Part shown: piece by piece, positions 37,944-51,277 of the stretch
How positions within the stretch are numbered: position 1 is the stretch's first letter
How the letters are laid out: every line of letters begins with the position of its first letter
NCBI GenBank assembly: GCA_963969395.1
Contig: OZ017803.1
Coordinates: 9,176,001 to 9,240,000, forward strand
DNA: 64,000 bases
From: Pseudoscleropodium purum
Taxonomy: Eukaryota > Streptophyta > Bryopsida > Hypnales > Brachytheciaceae
Reading direction: 5' to 3'
The notes under the pieces: model-generated
The model's input: only the letters and a program-made list of their open reading frames with translations
What the model was told of the DNA's origin: nothing
The model's database searches: none
Position numbers and translations under genes: made by a program

Positions 37944-40900
37944 TAACTTATTGCTTGCTAGGTAGATGAGGCTCGCACTGAACCTGGAAAGGATGTTCTC
38001 ATAAGTAAGTGCTTGTTGGTAATAAGACTGGCTTTAACCCTAGAGTGCTCCGATGTCAATTTCTGGATGATGTCCAGATTGAAATCAGTTTTCAAGTCTC
38101 ATTATTGCTTGGATGAAAGTCATCTAATTTGTAGTGATACTTCATCAAGTTGTTTTCCTATTGAATAGTTGGATTGGGTGTTACTTAAGTTTGTAATTTT
38201 CTAAAATTACAAATGTGGAAGTTTGTCAAGCCAAAAATTGCATTGATTTTAGTTCAAAACTGGATTTGCAAAAATGAGGTCATAGGTTTTAAAAACACAA
38301 AAATATAAAAAAATCAACAATTGAAGAGAACTTCATTTCAAATCCATTCCAACAAGTTTTACTCAAAAAATGATAACATTTTTCTTGTAATTGAATTTAG
38401 AAGGAATTTTGAATTTTCCTTCTCAAAATTTATAGAAAAATATTGGTAATAGCATTGTAAATCTAACCGCATAGATGGAATCTAAAACTCAAAATCTACA
38501 ACTTTTATTTGTATAGCAATTCCAAAATATTCTTCTAAATAATATTTTATAATGATTTTTTCTAAATAGTCAATTTTGGAGATGGATCAAGACATTTAGG
38601 GGTTAAAGTTGAAAAGTAACAACCCAAATCATGCTAGTGTTGTGCCTTGTATTGCCTTCCTACTTTTCTTTGCTCTGCCCTTGGGTATTTGAATTGAGGC
38701 AATTGAACATGAGAGAAATTTTCACTACTTTGCTTGACTAATATTTTTGCCTTTGGCTAATGATTTGAGTTTTTGTCTAGGAAACTAAAAAAAATGTTTC
38801 TTCTTACATGGATTGCTAAACTCAACTTCAAGACTTCACTCCATTTCTTCTAACACTCAATTGTTCTACTAAATTAAAGTAATCTATAGGTTTTTTGGAA
38901 GTGAAACTTGGTGACGCCAACACAACATTTTGGAAACCATACTTGGTAAAACAAAGGATTGAAGGAACCTATGAGAGCCTATAAGCTAAAGCTTTGCCGT
39001 ATTTGTGTCAAGTTCCTAATTTCTATGGTAGAGTAGAGCTAAACCTTTGCCATATTTGTGTGAAGTCTCTAATTCCTATAAATCATCAAAAATTAGAACC
39101 CAAAATTTGTTGTATTTGTGAGCACAACTCCAAATTCTCTACCACAATTTCAACAAATCATTTCTCACACTTACTTATCAATGCATAAACATGTTAGAAC
39201 ATGGAAGTTAGTACAAACACCTAAATCTTAGTACAACACAATGATTACCAAACAATGGGAGATGTAGTATAGAATCTCTTGAGAGGAAATGCACAATAGT
39301 TAAATTTTTTGTTAATCTTCGATTCACTATAATGATATATTCTCATAGGTGTTAATCAATAGTTATTAATTAGTAGTGGTTTTGCTCTTGAACTTCATCT
39401 ATTAAAAAGACAAGGTGGATGAATGGGGTGCAATATATTGTGGCGATTACTAATAGGTCATATCAAGCAAGTGAATTTTATTGTTTGGTGAAGGGAGTGC
39501 CCAGTCTAGAAGATAGAGTCCAGAGTTCTTGCGACAGTAGAGGTTGGCAGTTTGTATAAGCGATTGATTTAGTTTCAGTGAGAATTAAGTGTAGTGAGGA
39601 ATTTGTTCTATTGTGCAAGTGTGTGTTTAGTTCAATGAATGTTTTTTTATTGATGGATGTTGTGGAGTAAGTTGGTGAAGAAGCAAGGAACCATTGTAAA
39701 AATTATGATGAAATATAATTTTGAAGTTGAATAGAGATTGGGAGTTCAATTGTGTGGTGTTCAGTTGGATTAAATTTGCGTGTATGTGTGTTTGTTTGAT
39801 TCTATGTGGTTGGAATTTATTGTGAGTTAATATATATGTCTTGGTGATCTATAATTTATGAATTTTTATTTGATGAGGGTGTGCTAAAGAAGATGAATCA
39901 ACTCTCGTTGTTGTACGTTTGCCTAGTGTTAGATCCATAGATTTAATTTTAGAGAGATTATCTCTTGTGTGATTAAGAATTGATGTCGTACAATGGCTAA
40001 TTTCAATGATGACTTCTCTGGTGTATGAATTGGAAATAAGAAATGTGGGATGTAGTATGAAAATGATGAGAACTGTATCAATTGGTGTAATGCAATAATT
40101 TTACAATCATGAGACATATGGATTTTAAAAAAATGACAAAAACCTATAGAAAGGCTAATAAATATAAATTTTTTTATAAAGAGAATAATTCCAAGAAGAT
40201 ATGAGAAACTTCTATAGTCAATTTAGAGGAGCAATTGGAACCACTGAAAAAAGAAGTAAATTATAGCGGTCAAATATCTATTGAAGCTAATAAGACTCAA
40301 ATGGAAGATGAAGTTGTAAAGTTCAATTAAAGAATGAGGATCAATGAATTTTGGAGAGTGAAAAGAGAATCAAATTAGAGATTATAGAATGACATTGACA
40401 ATTGATTGATAAGTTTCTCCATGTTGGTTTTAAACACAATAAATAGAAATTCTTATCTCTTGATTAAATTGGGCATGGTTGTATATTCCCTAATCCTTAA
40501 TTGTGCACAACTTTGGGTTAATTGATTTCCTAGGAATTATCATAGTGCATCCATACCTCCCTGAAAAAAAATTTAAACTATAGGTATTTATTAATGTTCA
40601 TCTATTATAGAAACTAAACCTATACGAGAAACGTGCGTTAGTGTAACCAAAGGAAATACACCAATTAGTCCAAATCTCTCAACATCCCATACTAAAGGCC
40701 TCCTAAAGTAGCATTGCCAAAGTACGGAGGGGGGTGACTTTAGGGTTAGTACAAAACATTAACACCTCTTAACTTGAACAAGGATTGAAGAAACTTGCCC
40801 AAAACATCAATAAGTTAGTACAAAACTCAATATGACACCAAATTTAAATTAGTAAGGTTTAAGGGGACCGCAAAATCCTTCAAAGCTTAACAAAATGGAA

Positions 40901-41024
40901 CAAAATGGAGCTTGAAATGCTCTAAAAACAAACATTTACAACTTTGGTCCGAAATGGCCAAAAAATTCAATTAAATGGACCAACGGGTTACAAAGTATTA
41001 AAATGGCTAGAAGGGAGGACAAAG
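37944..41024. repeat. AT-rich gene-free stretch with a short 53-62 bp tandem array at 38985-39145
   Basis: The only structure seen is three tandem units starting GCTAAAGCTTTGCC (38985), GCTAAACCTTTGCC (39038) and CCCAAAATTTGTTG (about 39099), each followed by TATTTGTG. The rest shows no genes or element ends. Confidence 0.5.
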
Positions 41025-41305
41025 CAGGGTTGATGAATCTCTATGTCCGCCCGAAAAAAGCGTCCGTAATCCGGACGTCCGGACGTTGGCAGACGTAGCG
41101 TCCCGACCGCCATCAAAAAGCGGACGGGCGGGGCGGACGGCCCGAGGCAGACGCCCAGATCGTGCGGACCACATCAGTCCACGTGTCGATCGGACGGTCG
41201 TAGTCGGGCGGACGGGGGACAGGCGGACGCTGCGTCCACTGGGACCGCGAATGTCAGCGGACGCTACGGACACAGCGTCCGCGTCCGGACGTCGTGTCAA
41301 CCTTG
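41025..41305. mobile_element. GC-rich hAT-type MITE, copy 2 (281 bp), perfect 8-bp TSD
   Basis: It begins CAGGGTTGATGAATC and ends GTGTCAACCTTG. GGACAAAG flanks both sides (41017-41024 and 41306-41313). It is in the opposite orientation to copy 1. Its central segment (CCACATCAGTCC, GATCGGACGGTCGT) is shared with copy 5 at 62494-62766 but not with copy 1, which marks a distinct subfamily. Confidence 0.92.
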
Positions 41306-42427
41306 GGACAAAGGGTGAAATGAAAGGAGAATGAGTGCCATTTATATATTTCCAAAGGTGTTCATCCCTTCCTACAAGGTAATCTTATCATTTTAGATTT
41401 TCATTCTAATCTTCAATTTTTGGCTTTCTACGTTGGTTCAAAACTCTAAATTTTGGAGAAAGACTCCAAATCACAAATAGATTGTGCCATTGGCTTTTGA
41501 AGGGTACTTTTCATTTTCAAAATTTCGTCCTTTTTACACTAAAAACTCATGAAAAACTAGTACCAACTTAAAATCAAAAGGATTAAAAAACTAACTTTTG
41601 GATGTTGACTTTTGTGAAAAGTAATTAGATTAGGTTCTTGAGTAGGTGTGAGGAAGTAAAAAAAGACCTACATTAGGCCTACATCAGGCCTACTTAATGC
41701 ATTAGAAGAAAACAATGTTTTTCAAGATGTTTTAAAGAGACATGCATATTTTCCAAAATACAAGCTTTAGAATTCAGTAGCTGCCTAAGAAGTGAGAATT
41801 TTTGAGGATGTTTTGACAAATGTGCAGATGGGTCAAACGACACTCAAAGGTGCCATTGGGATTACTTTTGTAGGACAGGATTTGAGTCCTTTTCCAAACT
41901 TTTGAAGCTCTCAATTACTTTAATTTTGTTATTATTTTTAAAAATTTATGGATGAATAGTATAGAAATGCATCCTTTTAAAGAGATGAAGACAAAATTTC
42001 ATAAAAAAAATCTTTCAAAAGATATAAATTACCAATTTTAAGGATAAATTTAATGTCTTTACTAGAATATAGTACTTTAAATAGATTTTTTTATCCAAAT
42101 TTTTTAATCTTCTAAAATATAAAACTATGAAAAAGAATTTCTAGTGATAAAAATTTTGGACGAAAAATAGTATAATTTTTTAATCAATTTATTGATTTTT
42201 GACAAACTCTTGATTTAGTCTTTTTCTTAAATTAAACATTCAATTACAAAAATAAATTCCATAGAGACCTTGATGTGAATAATATAATCACATTTTGTTT
42301 TATCACAATCATCATTTAGATTAGTTTTATATTGAAAAGGACGTTCACATATTTTTACTTCTGAATATTATAGAAAATGAAAAAATATTCAAATTGTAGC
42401 AAATGAGTCCTTTTCTACTCTATCATA

Positions 42428-42429
<2 letters not shown>
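41306..42429. other. AT-rich gene-free stretch
   Basis: No feature recognised on either strand. Confidence 0.35.

Positions 42430-42489
<60 letters not shown>
42430..42489. repeat. (AT)n microsatellite, ~60 bp
   Basis: An uninterrupted AT dinucleotide run ending in ATATGCAC. Confidence 0.97.
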
Positions 42490-42493
<4 letters not shown>

Positions 42494-43716
42494 TGATTTT
42501 TTTTTAATTCAATCATATTATTATTCATTAAAAATTAGACCCCTTTTCTACCATTGAAAAACCTGACAAGTTGACATCTAAACTTCAATTCGAACTTTAG
42601 TAGAGAAGTTTAGATTTTTCTGTGAATAAAAAAATATTCGTCTTAACATGACTTGGACTACTAGAAGGAAAGGACTAAAATGACTAAATTTAATAGATTA
42701 GCCTTAAAAAATAGCTACAAAAAAGATACATTGTAGATTTCAATGCGTCTAACTCCTTTTGTAGTCCATTTGAGTGTGATTTGACTAAGATGTCAAATAT
42801 AAAATAGGTGAATGTTTGATTTAATAGGAGCATTAAATGAAACATTGTAAAAAACATCGACGCATTCTTGAAAACATCTTCAGAAACAAAGAACTACCAC
42901 ATCAACATAGAGAGTCCTTTTCACAACCTATTTACTTGGGGAAGTTCTTGTGGGGTTAGGTTGGATGTTGACCAACTGTGGTAACTAAGGAAGATGGACA
43001 ACTGTTGATCAATTTGTTTTTGAGGTGTAAATAGATGCAATTTGGATTCATTGATTTTTCAAATTAGGCTTTTAGAGTTTGGATTTGAGGGTTGTTATTT
43101 TTTGTAGCCCAACAAGCAAGGTGGCCCTTATATATGCTTGTTATGGGCAAGCATTTTCCATTTCAGGTAGTGAAACGTGGTATTAGATTCAGCTTGAGTG
43201 GGTTTAGACGACGGGTTGGGTGTTATTTTCATACAATGTCAATTTGTTAGAATGAAATCACTATACGATTTTGTTAATCATTATATAATTTTGTCATGAC
43301 TAATTCAAATAGAATGACTCAAAGCTTTACATATACACAAAAATATAATATTTCAGAAAAAAATTCAAAAACTTTTATTTTGACTTTTTTTTATTTTGTG
43401 GAGGCTACTGACAAGTTCAGTTCTAGGCTTTTTGTGGTATAACTTTTTCTCCCATGCACCAATTGAAATAAAAATTATATTTCTATAAAGCTAATTGGTT
43501 TTTGTATCTTATGATAAAGTTTTTAAAAAATTCACCAAAAATTGAGGTCATAGGAACTTGACCATTTTTTCACTTAAAGGAACAATGGGATGTCAAGGGT
43601 TAATTTTGGTGAATTTGACAATTTCTCTTATTCATTTTATTTTGTTTTTGGATTTTAGAAAACTAACTTTTTTGCCTACCCTAACAAACCAGTATGGTAT
43701 ACAAGCAACATTTCAA

Positions 43717-43800
43717 ATTATAAAAGAAGCTTTTAACATTATAAAAGCAACCTTTTGCATATATAAAACAACCTTTTGTATTATGAAAGTCATATTTTAT
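43717..43800 (+). repeat. 21-bp minisatellite, four units
   Basis: Units start at 43717, 43738, 43759 and 43780 and vary around ATTATAAAAGCAACCTTTTGC. Each contains a near-palindromic AAAAG...CTTTT. Because 21 is a multiple of 3 the array is translatable as a 7-residue repeat, but no gene is inferred. Confidence 0.9.
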
Positions 43801-43858
43801 ATATAGAAAAAATTTATAGCTTGAATGCTCTAATTCAAGATGGGAGAATAATAAATAC

Positions 43859-43958
43859 AAGTGAGTGCAAAAAAACAAGAAGAAATGAGTGGAGAAAAGC
43901 AAGAACAAATGAGACAAAAAAAGCAAGAACAATTGAGTGGAGAAAAACAAGAGAAAAC
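43859..43958 (+). repeat. 24-bp minisatellite, about four units
   Basis: Three full units at 43877, 43901 and 43925 vary around AAGAACAATTGAGTGGAGAA plus AAGC, with partial units on both sides. It lies 58 bp after the 21-bp array. Confidence 0.85.
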
Positions 43959-43959
43959 T

Positions 43960-45900
43960 TGGTATAAAAGTAAATTTTTTGGAGGTCTTTTTAGTAAGTA
44001 GAATGAGAAATCTATTTAGAATTTTCAAATAAGGATTCCTCAAAATTCAAAATTTTAATGAATGAAATATTATTGATTGATGTTTGACTCTAAGTTTTTA
44101 TATTTCTTATAATTCAATCAAGAAATTTCCAAAAAATAATTCAAAACAATATATAAACATTTTAGAAATTCTTAGGAATTTTTACATTGGGAGGAGATTT
44201 TTGGAGTGAAGTTTAAGATTTGTAAAAATTTGGAGTCATAATTTAGTTAGTAATTTGTCACTCAATAAAATTTAAAATTTAGTGTAATTCTTAAGGAATA
44301 ACTTTAAAAGGAATTCTCATTCCATTCATTAAAAAATCTTGGAAAAAACTTACTTGTGTTCATATTTTTTTTCAATAATAAGTTAAATTAAATAATAAAA
44401 AAATCAAAAAGTACTTTAAATTTACATAAATTTATTCAAACAATCTTTGCTTTCCAACTTTGAATGTTGATATCTTTTAACTTATATAGTCATGAAATTA
44501 TGACCACATGATTTGAGACAAGTGAACTAGTGAAGTGCAAGATCTTATGGTTTGATTTTTAAAAACTTTTCTTTTTGTTTTCTTGGATGAATGTAGTTGA
44601 ACTTTCAATATTGAGCCATTTTTGACAAAAAATTGGCTTTGGAACTTTAGGGGTAAAATCAATATTTTTTAATTCAAGACATGTAAATGATTCAAAATAT
44701 TGGCCTTGGGATTTTCATAGAAGTTGTTTTACATTATGGTCCATAATTCATAGAGTGAAAGATATATATTCTTGAAATTGTAATAACTACTATTAAGAAC
44801 ACATATATTTGCATTATGGGAAGTATTAGTTTTTCTTGCTTTAAGCATTATGACTTTGGGATTGAAGGACAATTACAAGTAACACTTACTATTCTTGATT
44901 GAAAATGGGATTAGTATTGGAATGCAATGACTTTTAGAATTTCTTATTTTTATTTTTAATATTTTTACTATAAATCATTTAGAAGATAGAGTACATGTGT
45001 GAAAATGCAAGTTTAGAATAATCCAATTGTAAAATTTGTATACAATAGAATAGTGATGGAAAATGCAAAGAAATAATATACTAAATATTGCTTTCAAAAA
45101 AAAAGTTTTAAAACTTATAACTTTTAAAAAAAGAAACCTTTGTTCCACATTCAAAGATGCTCATTTTGAACCATTTGCATGTTTGATAAATAAAAATTGT
45201 GTTCTTTACACATGCACTCAGGTGCAACAATTTGATAATATAAAAAAGCTGGAAGCTGAGCTATTTTCTAAGAATTTTTTTGGACATTTTTTTAGTGTAA
45301 TTATTGTTTATATCTTCTTCCAAACAACAAAAACAATTGGAAACAAAACAATGATTCTCCACTCACTTCTATTGTATGTTGCGCTTATTTCATTTTCCAT
45401 TGAAGGCTTTAAAATAGTTGAATTGCAAATAGAGTAGAAGACATTGCACTTTTCATATTATAACTATGTTCAATATTTCTAGCACAAATTCTTCTCTGCA
45501 TATTTAGAAACAATTTTGTTTTCATCTTGAAATTCTATGAGGCAACTCTTCTTCTATAAATTAAAATTCTATCTAAGATGTATAATACATTTTAAAGAAA
45601 TTGAAAGAATTCTTAGAGCTTACAGTTTTTGTTGGGATCACCATTTTGGATTTGACTTGGAACAAGAAGAATGATAGAAAGACTACAAATGACTTGCACA
45701 CATTAGTAAGGGCTTAAGATTTGATTGCAAGTAAATTTCTAGAAATTCTAGGGGACTAAGGTAAAACAATGATCACATGTGAAAAAATAGGTGAAAGTAA
45801 ACTTCATAGCATTTTTTTCCAAAAAAGGTCACTTGCATTGGCATTTGAGTAATATGGCACCCCAAAAGGATGAAGTGGCATGCCAAGTTAGCATGCTTTA
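43960..45900. other. AT-rich gene-free stretch
   Basis: Contains a repeat-family-like terminus (ACTTTAGGGGTAAA near 44642) but no full element. The 124-codon frame at 45063-45437 has no recognisable domain. Confidence 0.35.
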
Positions 45901-46560
45901 ATGCCATTTTAGAATTCTAACACTGTCATACTAGACGTCAATTAAGATGTCTTGTGTCACATGTAGATCTTTTTTGTGATGTCAATAGAGATGTTCTCTA
46001 TGACGTTGACATGTTTTTAGCAATGTCAACTAAGACATCCTCTATAACTTCCAAATGTTTTTTGTAAGACACCATCATGTTCATCATATCATTTAGATCT
46101 GAAATTTTGATTTTTAATAATAAAAAATTACGTTTGAGATGTCCCATATATAACTTGTCTTCCTTCCTACCATCCCTTTTGCCCAAATAACTTGCTTTCT
46201 CTTGTCAAAATACTTACAATAAGGCTTTTCAAATCATTCAATATTATTGTCAATATGGTGTATTGTATACAATGTATGGTGTATTTTATATAATATATTG
46301 TGTATATTGTATAATGTATGGTATATTGTTTACAATGTATGGTGTATTGTGTATGATGTATACTATATTGTATATAGTATATATTGTATTGTATATGACA
46401 TACGTTGAAGCTAACATCAAAATTGATGTCTAAAGAAAAGTCTCAAAAAACGTTTGGAGGTCAAAATTGATATTACTAAAAACAATATTTAAATTCTTAT
46501 GGATGTCGAAGTTGATGTCACTAAAAACAATATGAAAATTTTCAAAAAAGATGACGTCAA
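45900..46560. repeat. GATGTC-rich region with TGTATGGTGTATTG-like minisatellite (46250-46400)
   Basis: Many GATGTC/GACATC words in both orientations occur around 45930-46060 and 46410-46560, reminiscent of sub-terminal repeats of CACTA elements. Between them lies an irregular array of TGTATGGTGTATTG and TATATTG units. Element termini were not found. Confidence 0.45.
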
Positions 46561-47971
46561 CTACCAACTCAACTTCCAGTTAGGTGAAAAAAATCCTATG
46601 TGTCATTACCTACTTGCATGGCGCTTATATGACTGCCACATGGCACATTTTAGCCACCTTCTTAAATTGTGTTTGTTGTAATGTTTATCTAAAAACATGG
46701 CATGTTTTCTTAGATTTCCTCATGTTTTTATCATGTCAATCTTGACGGACTTTTCTAGACATCTATAGTAAAGATGCTTCATATTTTAGAAAACATGTGA
46801 ACACATTTTATCACTTGTTAAAAAAAACAAGATTTTCTTATGGTGATGTCATCCTTGATCTCATAATGAGTTTGCTATGTTGATGATTCTTGTGAATATG
46901 AATTGAAAAAAAATCAAGAATTGATCACTGAATCTAGAGTGAGAAAAAGACACCATGTTGTTGAAGTTTTCAACATGAATCTCAAAACCATCCTTGAACA
47001 CATCTATGGATTGTGCTCCTATGGAGCCCAAGACCAAAAACTCTTGAAAATTTTTTATGACTTGAAAAGTTTTCCCATCACTTGCTTTCACAGTATGTTA
47101 CTCCATATCGAGTTTTCTAACTCAAAAGCAATAACAATCATGTTCATGGAGATCAATGAGAAGGCACTACAACTTTCATTTGTTAGATTGTCACTGGGTT
47201 TTTTTGTTTGGGTCACAATTGGAATGTAGCTTATGAGTTGTAGGCAATTTCATAAATAGAACCCTAGAATATTCAAGTTTTTCATGCTTTTTTTATAACA
47301 AGAAAATCTACAAAACATTTATTTTATTCTAGGGCACTTTCATATCTAGAAGTTCATTCACCTTTGATTGTGAAAATCTCTATTACATGAAAATGGACAA
47401 TTTTCTACTTTAGAATTTGTCAAACTTGACTTGAAAATTAGGGTTTTTATAATGTTGAAGAATTGGCACATTCATCGCTTGTACAAGTGGGCTGGTTTCT
47501 TCAAGTGAAAACATGGCAAATTCATGTCAAATTGTGTTACTTTCTTTATTTTTTTAAGATAAAGGTACATTACCATGCAATTATTTTGTGCTTTTTCTAC
47601 ACTTCATTTGTGTTACAGTAATAATGTATATCAACACACACATCCCTGCTACATCTATATACTATAAAATAGATTGAAATCAAGGCAACAATCTTTTGCT
47701 ACCACTACAACTTCAAATTGATGTCAACATCGTTATCAAGGATATTAAGCATCATAGTATGGTGCAGCTTTGAAATTGATGTCAACATGCTAGGTTTCAT
47801 TGGTAGAATCTATTTTTAGGAGTACTCAAGAATTCTATTGAAAAAGTCCCTATTGACATGGATGGTAGAATGGATTACCATTATGAGCCTTGCAAGGCTT
47901 CAAAAGGAAGCTATAGAATAAGTTTAACTTTGCAAACTGAAGAAATGCAAGGAATAGCTAATTGTGTTGTC
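46561..47971. other. AT-rich gene-free stretch
   Basis: No recognisable gene; scattered GATGTCAACAT words continue near 47720-47790. Confidence 0.35.
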
Positions 47972-48218
47972 CAGGATTGACAGGACGTCCGGATGCAGAC
48001 GCTGTGTTCGTAGCGTCCGCTGACATTTGCGGACGTCGTCCGCCCCATCCGTCCGCCCGCCCCGCCCGCCCTGTCCCGCGCTGTCCGCCCCGTTCGCCCC
48101 GCCTTGTCCGCCCACGTCCATCTGCCCGTCTGCCTTTCGACAGCGGGAGGGACGCTGCGTCCGTGTGTCCGGATTACGGACGCTATTTTGGGGCGGACAT
48201 AGAGATTCGTCAACCTTG
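47972..48218. mobile_element. GC-rich hAT-type MITE, copy 3 (247 bp), 8-bp TSD with one mismatch
   Basis: It begins CAGGATTGACAGGACG and ends AGATTCGTCAACCTTG. The flanks are GTGTTGTC (47964-47971) and GTATTGTC (48219-48226). It is the shortest full copy, with a C-rich centre of CCGCCC repeats that differs from copies 1 and 2, so a third internal type. Confidence 0.88.
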
Positions 48219-48226
48219 GTATTGTC

Positions 48227-48987
48227 AAGAAATACAACATATCTCTAAGTATGTTGACATCAATCAAATAGAAAAGATTTGTGCAAGTCTAAGACAACTT
48301 ATTCCATCGATACTACATTCAAATAACCGTCATAGTTCTTTGCAAGAAGGAAGAAACAATCACTCATTTTCATTACATAGTAGGCCCATTCTTCTAAATT
48401 TGATATCTTGAAGGTAAAAGAATTGTAAGAGGAAAATCCTTCTTGAACAACTCACAAATGTTTTATTAAACAAATAAAGAAAATGTTCAATATAAAGTCA
48501 ATTTTGTTTAGTTGGCAATATTCACACAACCAAAATTCTGACGTATGTTTTCAAAAAGGGTCTAATTTCAGGCCACAAACAAGGACAGGTATAGGTTTTA
48601 GATTCATGCCACCCATCTTAAACTGCACCAAAGTATTGGCTTTTGCACATTGCTCTTGAATGATATGAGAGCATCCAATTCCTTGATTTCTACATCACCT
48701 TCAATTGAGACTTGCCTAAAGATTCCTCATTCCAAATCCATGTTAGAAATGGAGTGAAGTATTTGAAGTTGACTTCAAAGTCAATTATTATCTCGAAATT
48801 TGTAGTAATTATTTATTCTATTAAAAGTCAACTTTTAGAGTATAAATAATTGAGGGGAATAGTGTTAGAAAAAAAAGGAAGGACTGAGTAGAAAAGAAAA
48901 GAGTGGAAGAAGATATTTGGAAGTCCAAACTTCCAGAACTTGTAATAATTTCATACTTTCAAACAGTGAGCACAAATACAAGACAAA
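48227..48987. other. AT-rich gene-free stretch
   Basis: No feature recognised. Confidence 0.35.
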
Positions 48988-49859
48988 ACCAATACTATAA
49001 GAAATTTTTTTTTTAATATGAGAATTCTAAGTGTTGATGTCTTGAGTGATGTTAGATTTCATCATTTTAGACATCCAAATTTTTGCGTTGCTAGAGACAT
49101 GCCAAAAACATCAAAAATCTTGGCGGACATCTACATGTCTAATGCCTAATGTCCAAAAAAACATTGGTCAATGGGATTCTAAAAATTTGCTATGTAGCTA
49201 CCACCTAAGTACCACACATACATGGACAACCATATAATATTTTTTTCATCTATCCTCATTAATGACATGGCATCTGACGTATATGAAAAAAAAGATGATG
49301 TGGCATTCAATAAAGTTGACATGGCTTGCCATGTCAACATAGTGTCCTATTGTATGAATCTTTTTATACTATTTTTTAAGATGTCAACATAAATATGTAA
49401 TCGGCTTTCTAAATGTCTTTTCAAATATCAATATAGATATCCAAATATTGTCTAGGATGTCCTTTGAGATGTCAACTTCAACTAATAGATGTTTTTTTTA
49501 GATGTTAACTTTAAAATTTACATGTTTTGCAACATCATATCAGATGTCCATATATCGCCATGCACATCTCTTTGAATGTCTAAAACAATATAGCTGATGT
49601 ACAAAATGATGTTACATTTGACATCTATATATTAAGAAAAATAAACCACTATTCAACATGACATTTATAAAAACAATTACATGTCTTACATAATGTATAT
49701 GTCCATGTCATGATGTTGTGAACCCCCAATTCATCACTTGGGACTTATAGATTTTCTTTTGATTTAAATTGCAATTTAGAATAGATAAAAGTATACAAAA
49801 AGCCATAAATAGAGTGTAGAACCAAAATAGGATTGTAACATACCCATTATAGTATTGGT
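48988..49859. mobile_element. Possible non-autonomous element with 13-bp inverted ends (ACCAATACTATAA)
   Basis: ACCAATACTATAA at 48988-49000 recurs as its reverse complement at 49847-49859. The interior 49020-49720 is dense in GATGTC/ATGTC and GACAT words in both orientations, as in CACTA sub-terminal regions, and the ends include ACTATAAGAAA, close to a CACTA terminus. No target duplication was identified, so the boundaries are tentative. Confidence 0.4.
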
Positions 49860-50399
49860 CTAGATTTGATTGTACATGTAGAACTCCCCTAAAACTAGCC
49901 TAAGAATAGTGAGAGAATCATAAGATAGTTGGTTTTGTAGGTTTGAGTCATACAAACCCTTAAGGAATGAATTCCCCTATGAATGTGGCAATTCATGGCT
50001 AAGTCGGTTCGAGGGATCCACAACAAGGCCAATAGGTTAGGACCGTTAGGTCCTAGAGTTAGATTTCGAATTCCCCATTAGACTGATGAGTTCTCCAAAA
50101 TCCCCAATTGTTAGTATGTAGGTGCCACAACCAAAGAATGGAGTTGTGGAGGAATCTACTATCCAAGGATGGTGTTGTAGAGTAAATCCCATGTTAGGAG
50201 TCCAACAATAAAATCGGCTTCCTAAGATTTTTTCATTTGTAAAAGATTCCCGCACCATTGACAACGGGAGGAGATGCCATTTTGGATCTCCATTGATCAA
50301 GTATACTAGGGACAAAGTGGATTTGCATGCCTCTCATGAGACTCCCTAAGAGGTCTCATGGAAATTCCCAACATCTTTTGACTTATAGAAGACTCTCTT

Positions 50400-50545
50400 C
50401 TGGATAGTTAACCATTCTAACCTCCAACAGAAATTTCATAGAAATTATCTAGGTTGCAGTAAAATCTCACTAAAAATTAAAATAGTTTTCTTTATGCTAA
50501 TAATGTGCTCCACCAAATTTTGCGACATTTTGATAGCGGCAAGAT
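50400..50545. repeat. Second copy of the dispersed repeat at 15290-15440
   Basis: It shares TTTTGCGACATT and the preceding ATAGAAATT and CACTAAAAATTA blocks in the same order and orientation as 15.3-15.4 kb. The class of element is unknown. Confidence 0.4.
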
Positions 50546-51277
50546 TCCAATAGAGGCCAGATTCTTTGGAAATCAGAGTTGTCCTGGACGTTCATTTTTT
50601 GGAAAATCACGTCCAAAAAGTAGATGTCCAAACGTCCTGGTTCCGTAGATGTTGCGGATGCTATCCAGTTGCCATCCATTGGTCACACGGATGGGTGGAT
50701 GGGCGGAGGATCATGTACTTCTGTTTACTAGATTTATTGGTTTAACAATTAACATTCATAAATTTATGTATGAAGAGATGTATGTGAGTTGACCGATAGT
50801 GTCTAGATTTCTAGCATTCATGTATGGCATTTGATAAGGAAAAAGCAAGAAATTCTAAAATAAATGGATATGAAATTTGAGGTGTCTATCAAGGTTCTTA
50901 ATTAAATTGGTACTTACTATTTCTAAAAGTTATAGTTGGTTGTTTACCTATAGAAAAGAAGAAGAAATCAAAGTGCATAAAGGGAAAAATATCTGCATTG
51001 TGGCTCATTTCATTGTAATTTAGAATTTAGCCACATCTTGGTATAAAACCTTCTCAAGGTGGCTACATTTTCTCGGTTTTGCTTGATCTTTTGGTCCAAT
51101 AGTTGTTGAAATCTCAATTATTGATACTTGTACCAAAACCTTGGCTATTTTATCCTTGGAAAAAAATTTTGTAAGAATTTTATGAATCTAGTTTTGTTTT
51201 GCTCATTCAATTTCTTTAAGACTTACTTTATTTTTCACTAAAAATTGTAGTTAGAAAAAAAACTAACAAAGAAGAAG

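Noticed and set aside
41007..41334. Arg/Ser-rich frames of 82-97 codons on both strands
   Set aside because: They lie in the GC-rich MITE; similar frames appear over every copy and follow from CGTCCG word repetition.
43681..44043. 120-codon Leu/Phe-rich minus-strand frame resembling membrane helices
   Set aside because: It is the reverse reading of the 21-bp and 24-bp minisatellites.
45063..45437. 124-codon + strand frame
   Set aside because: Lys/Phe/Ile-rich as expected from AT-rich sequence; no recognisable family and no supporting context.
46903..47229. 108-codon + strand frame
   Set aside because: No recognisable domain; the opposite strand is also open over part of it, and no splice or conservation signal was seen.
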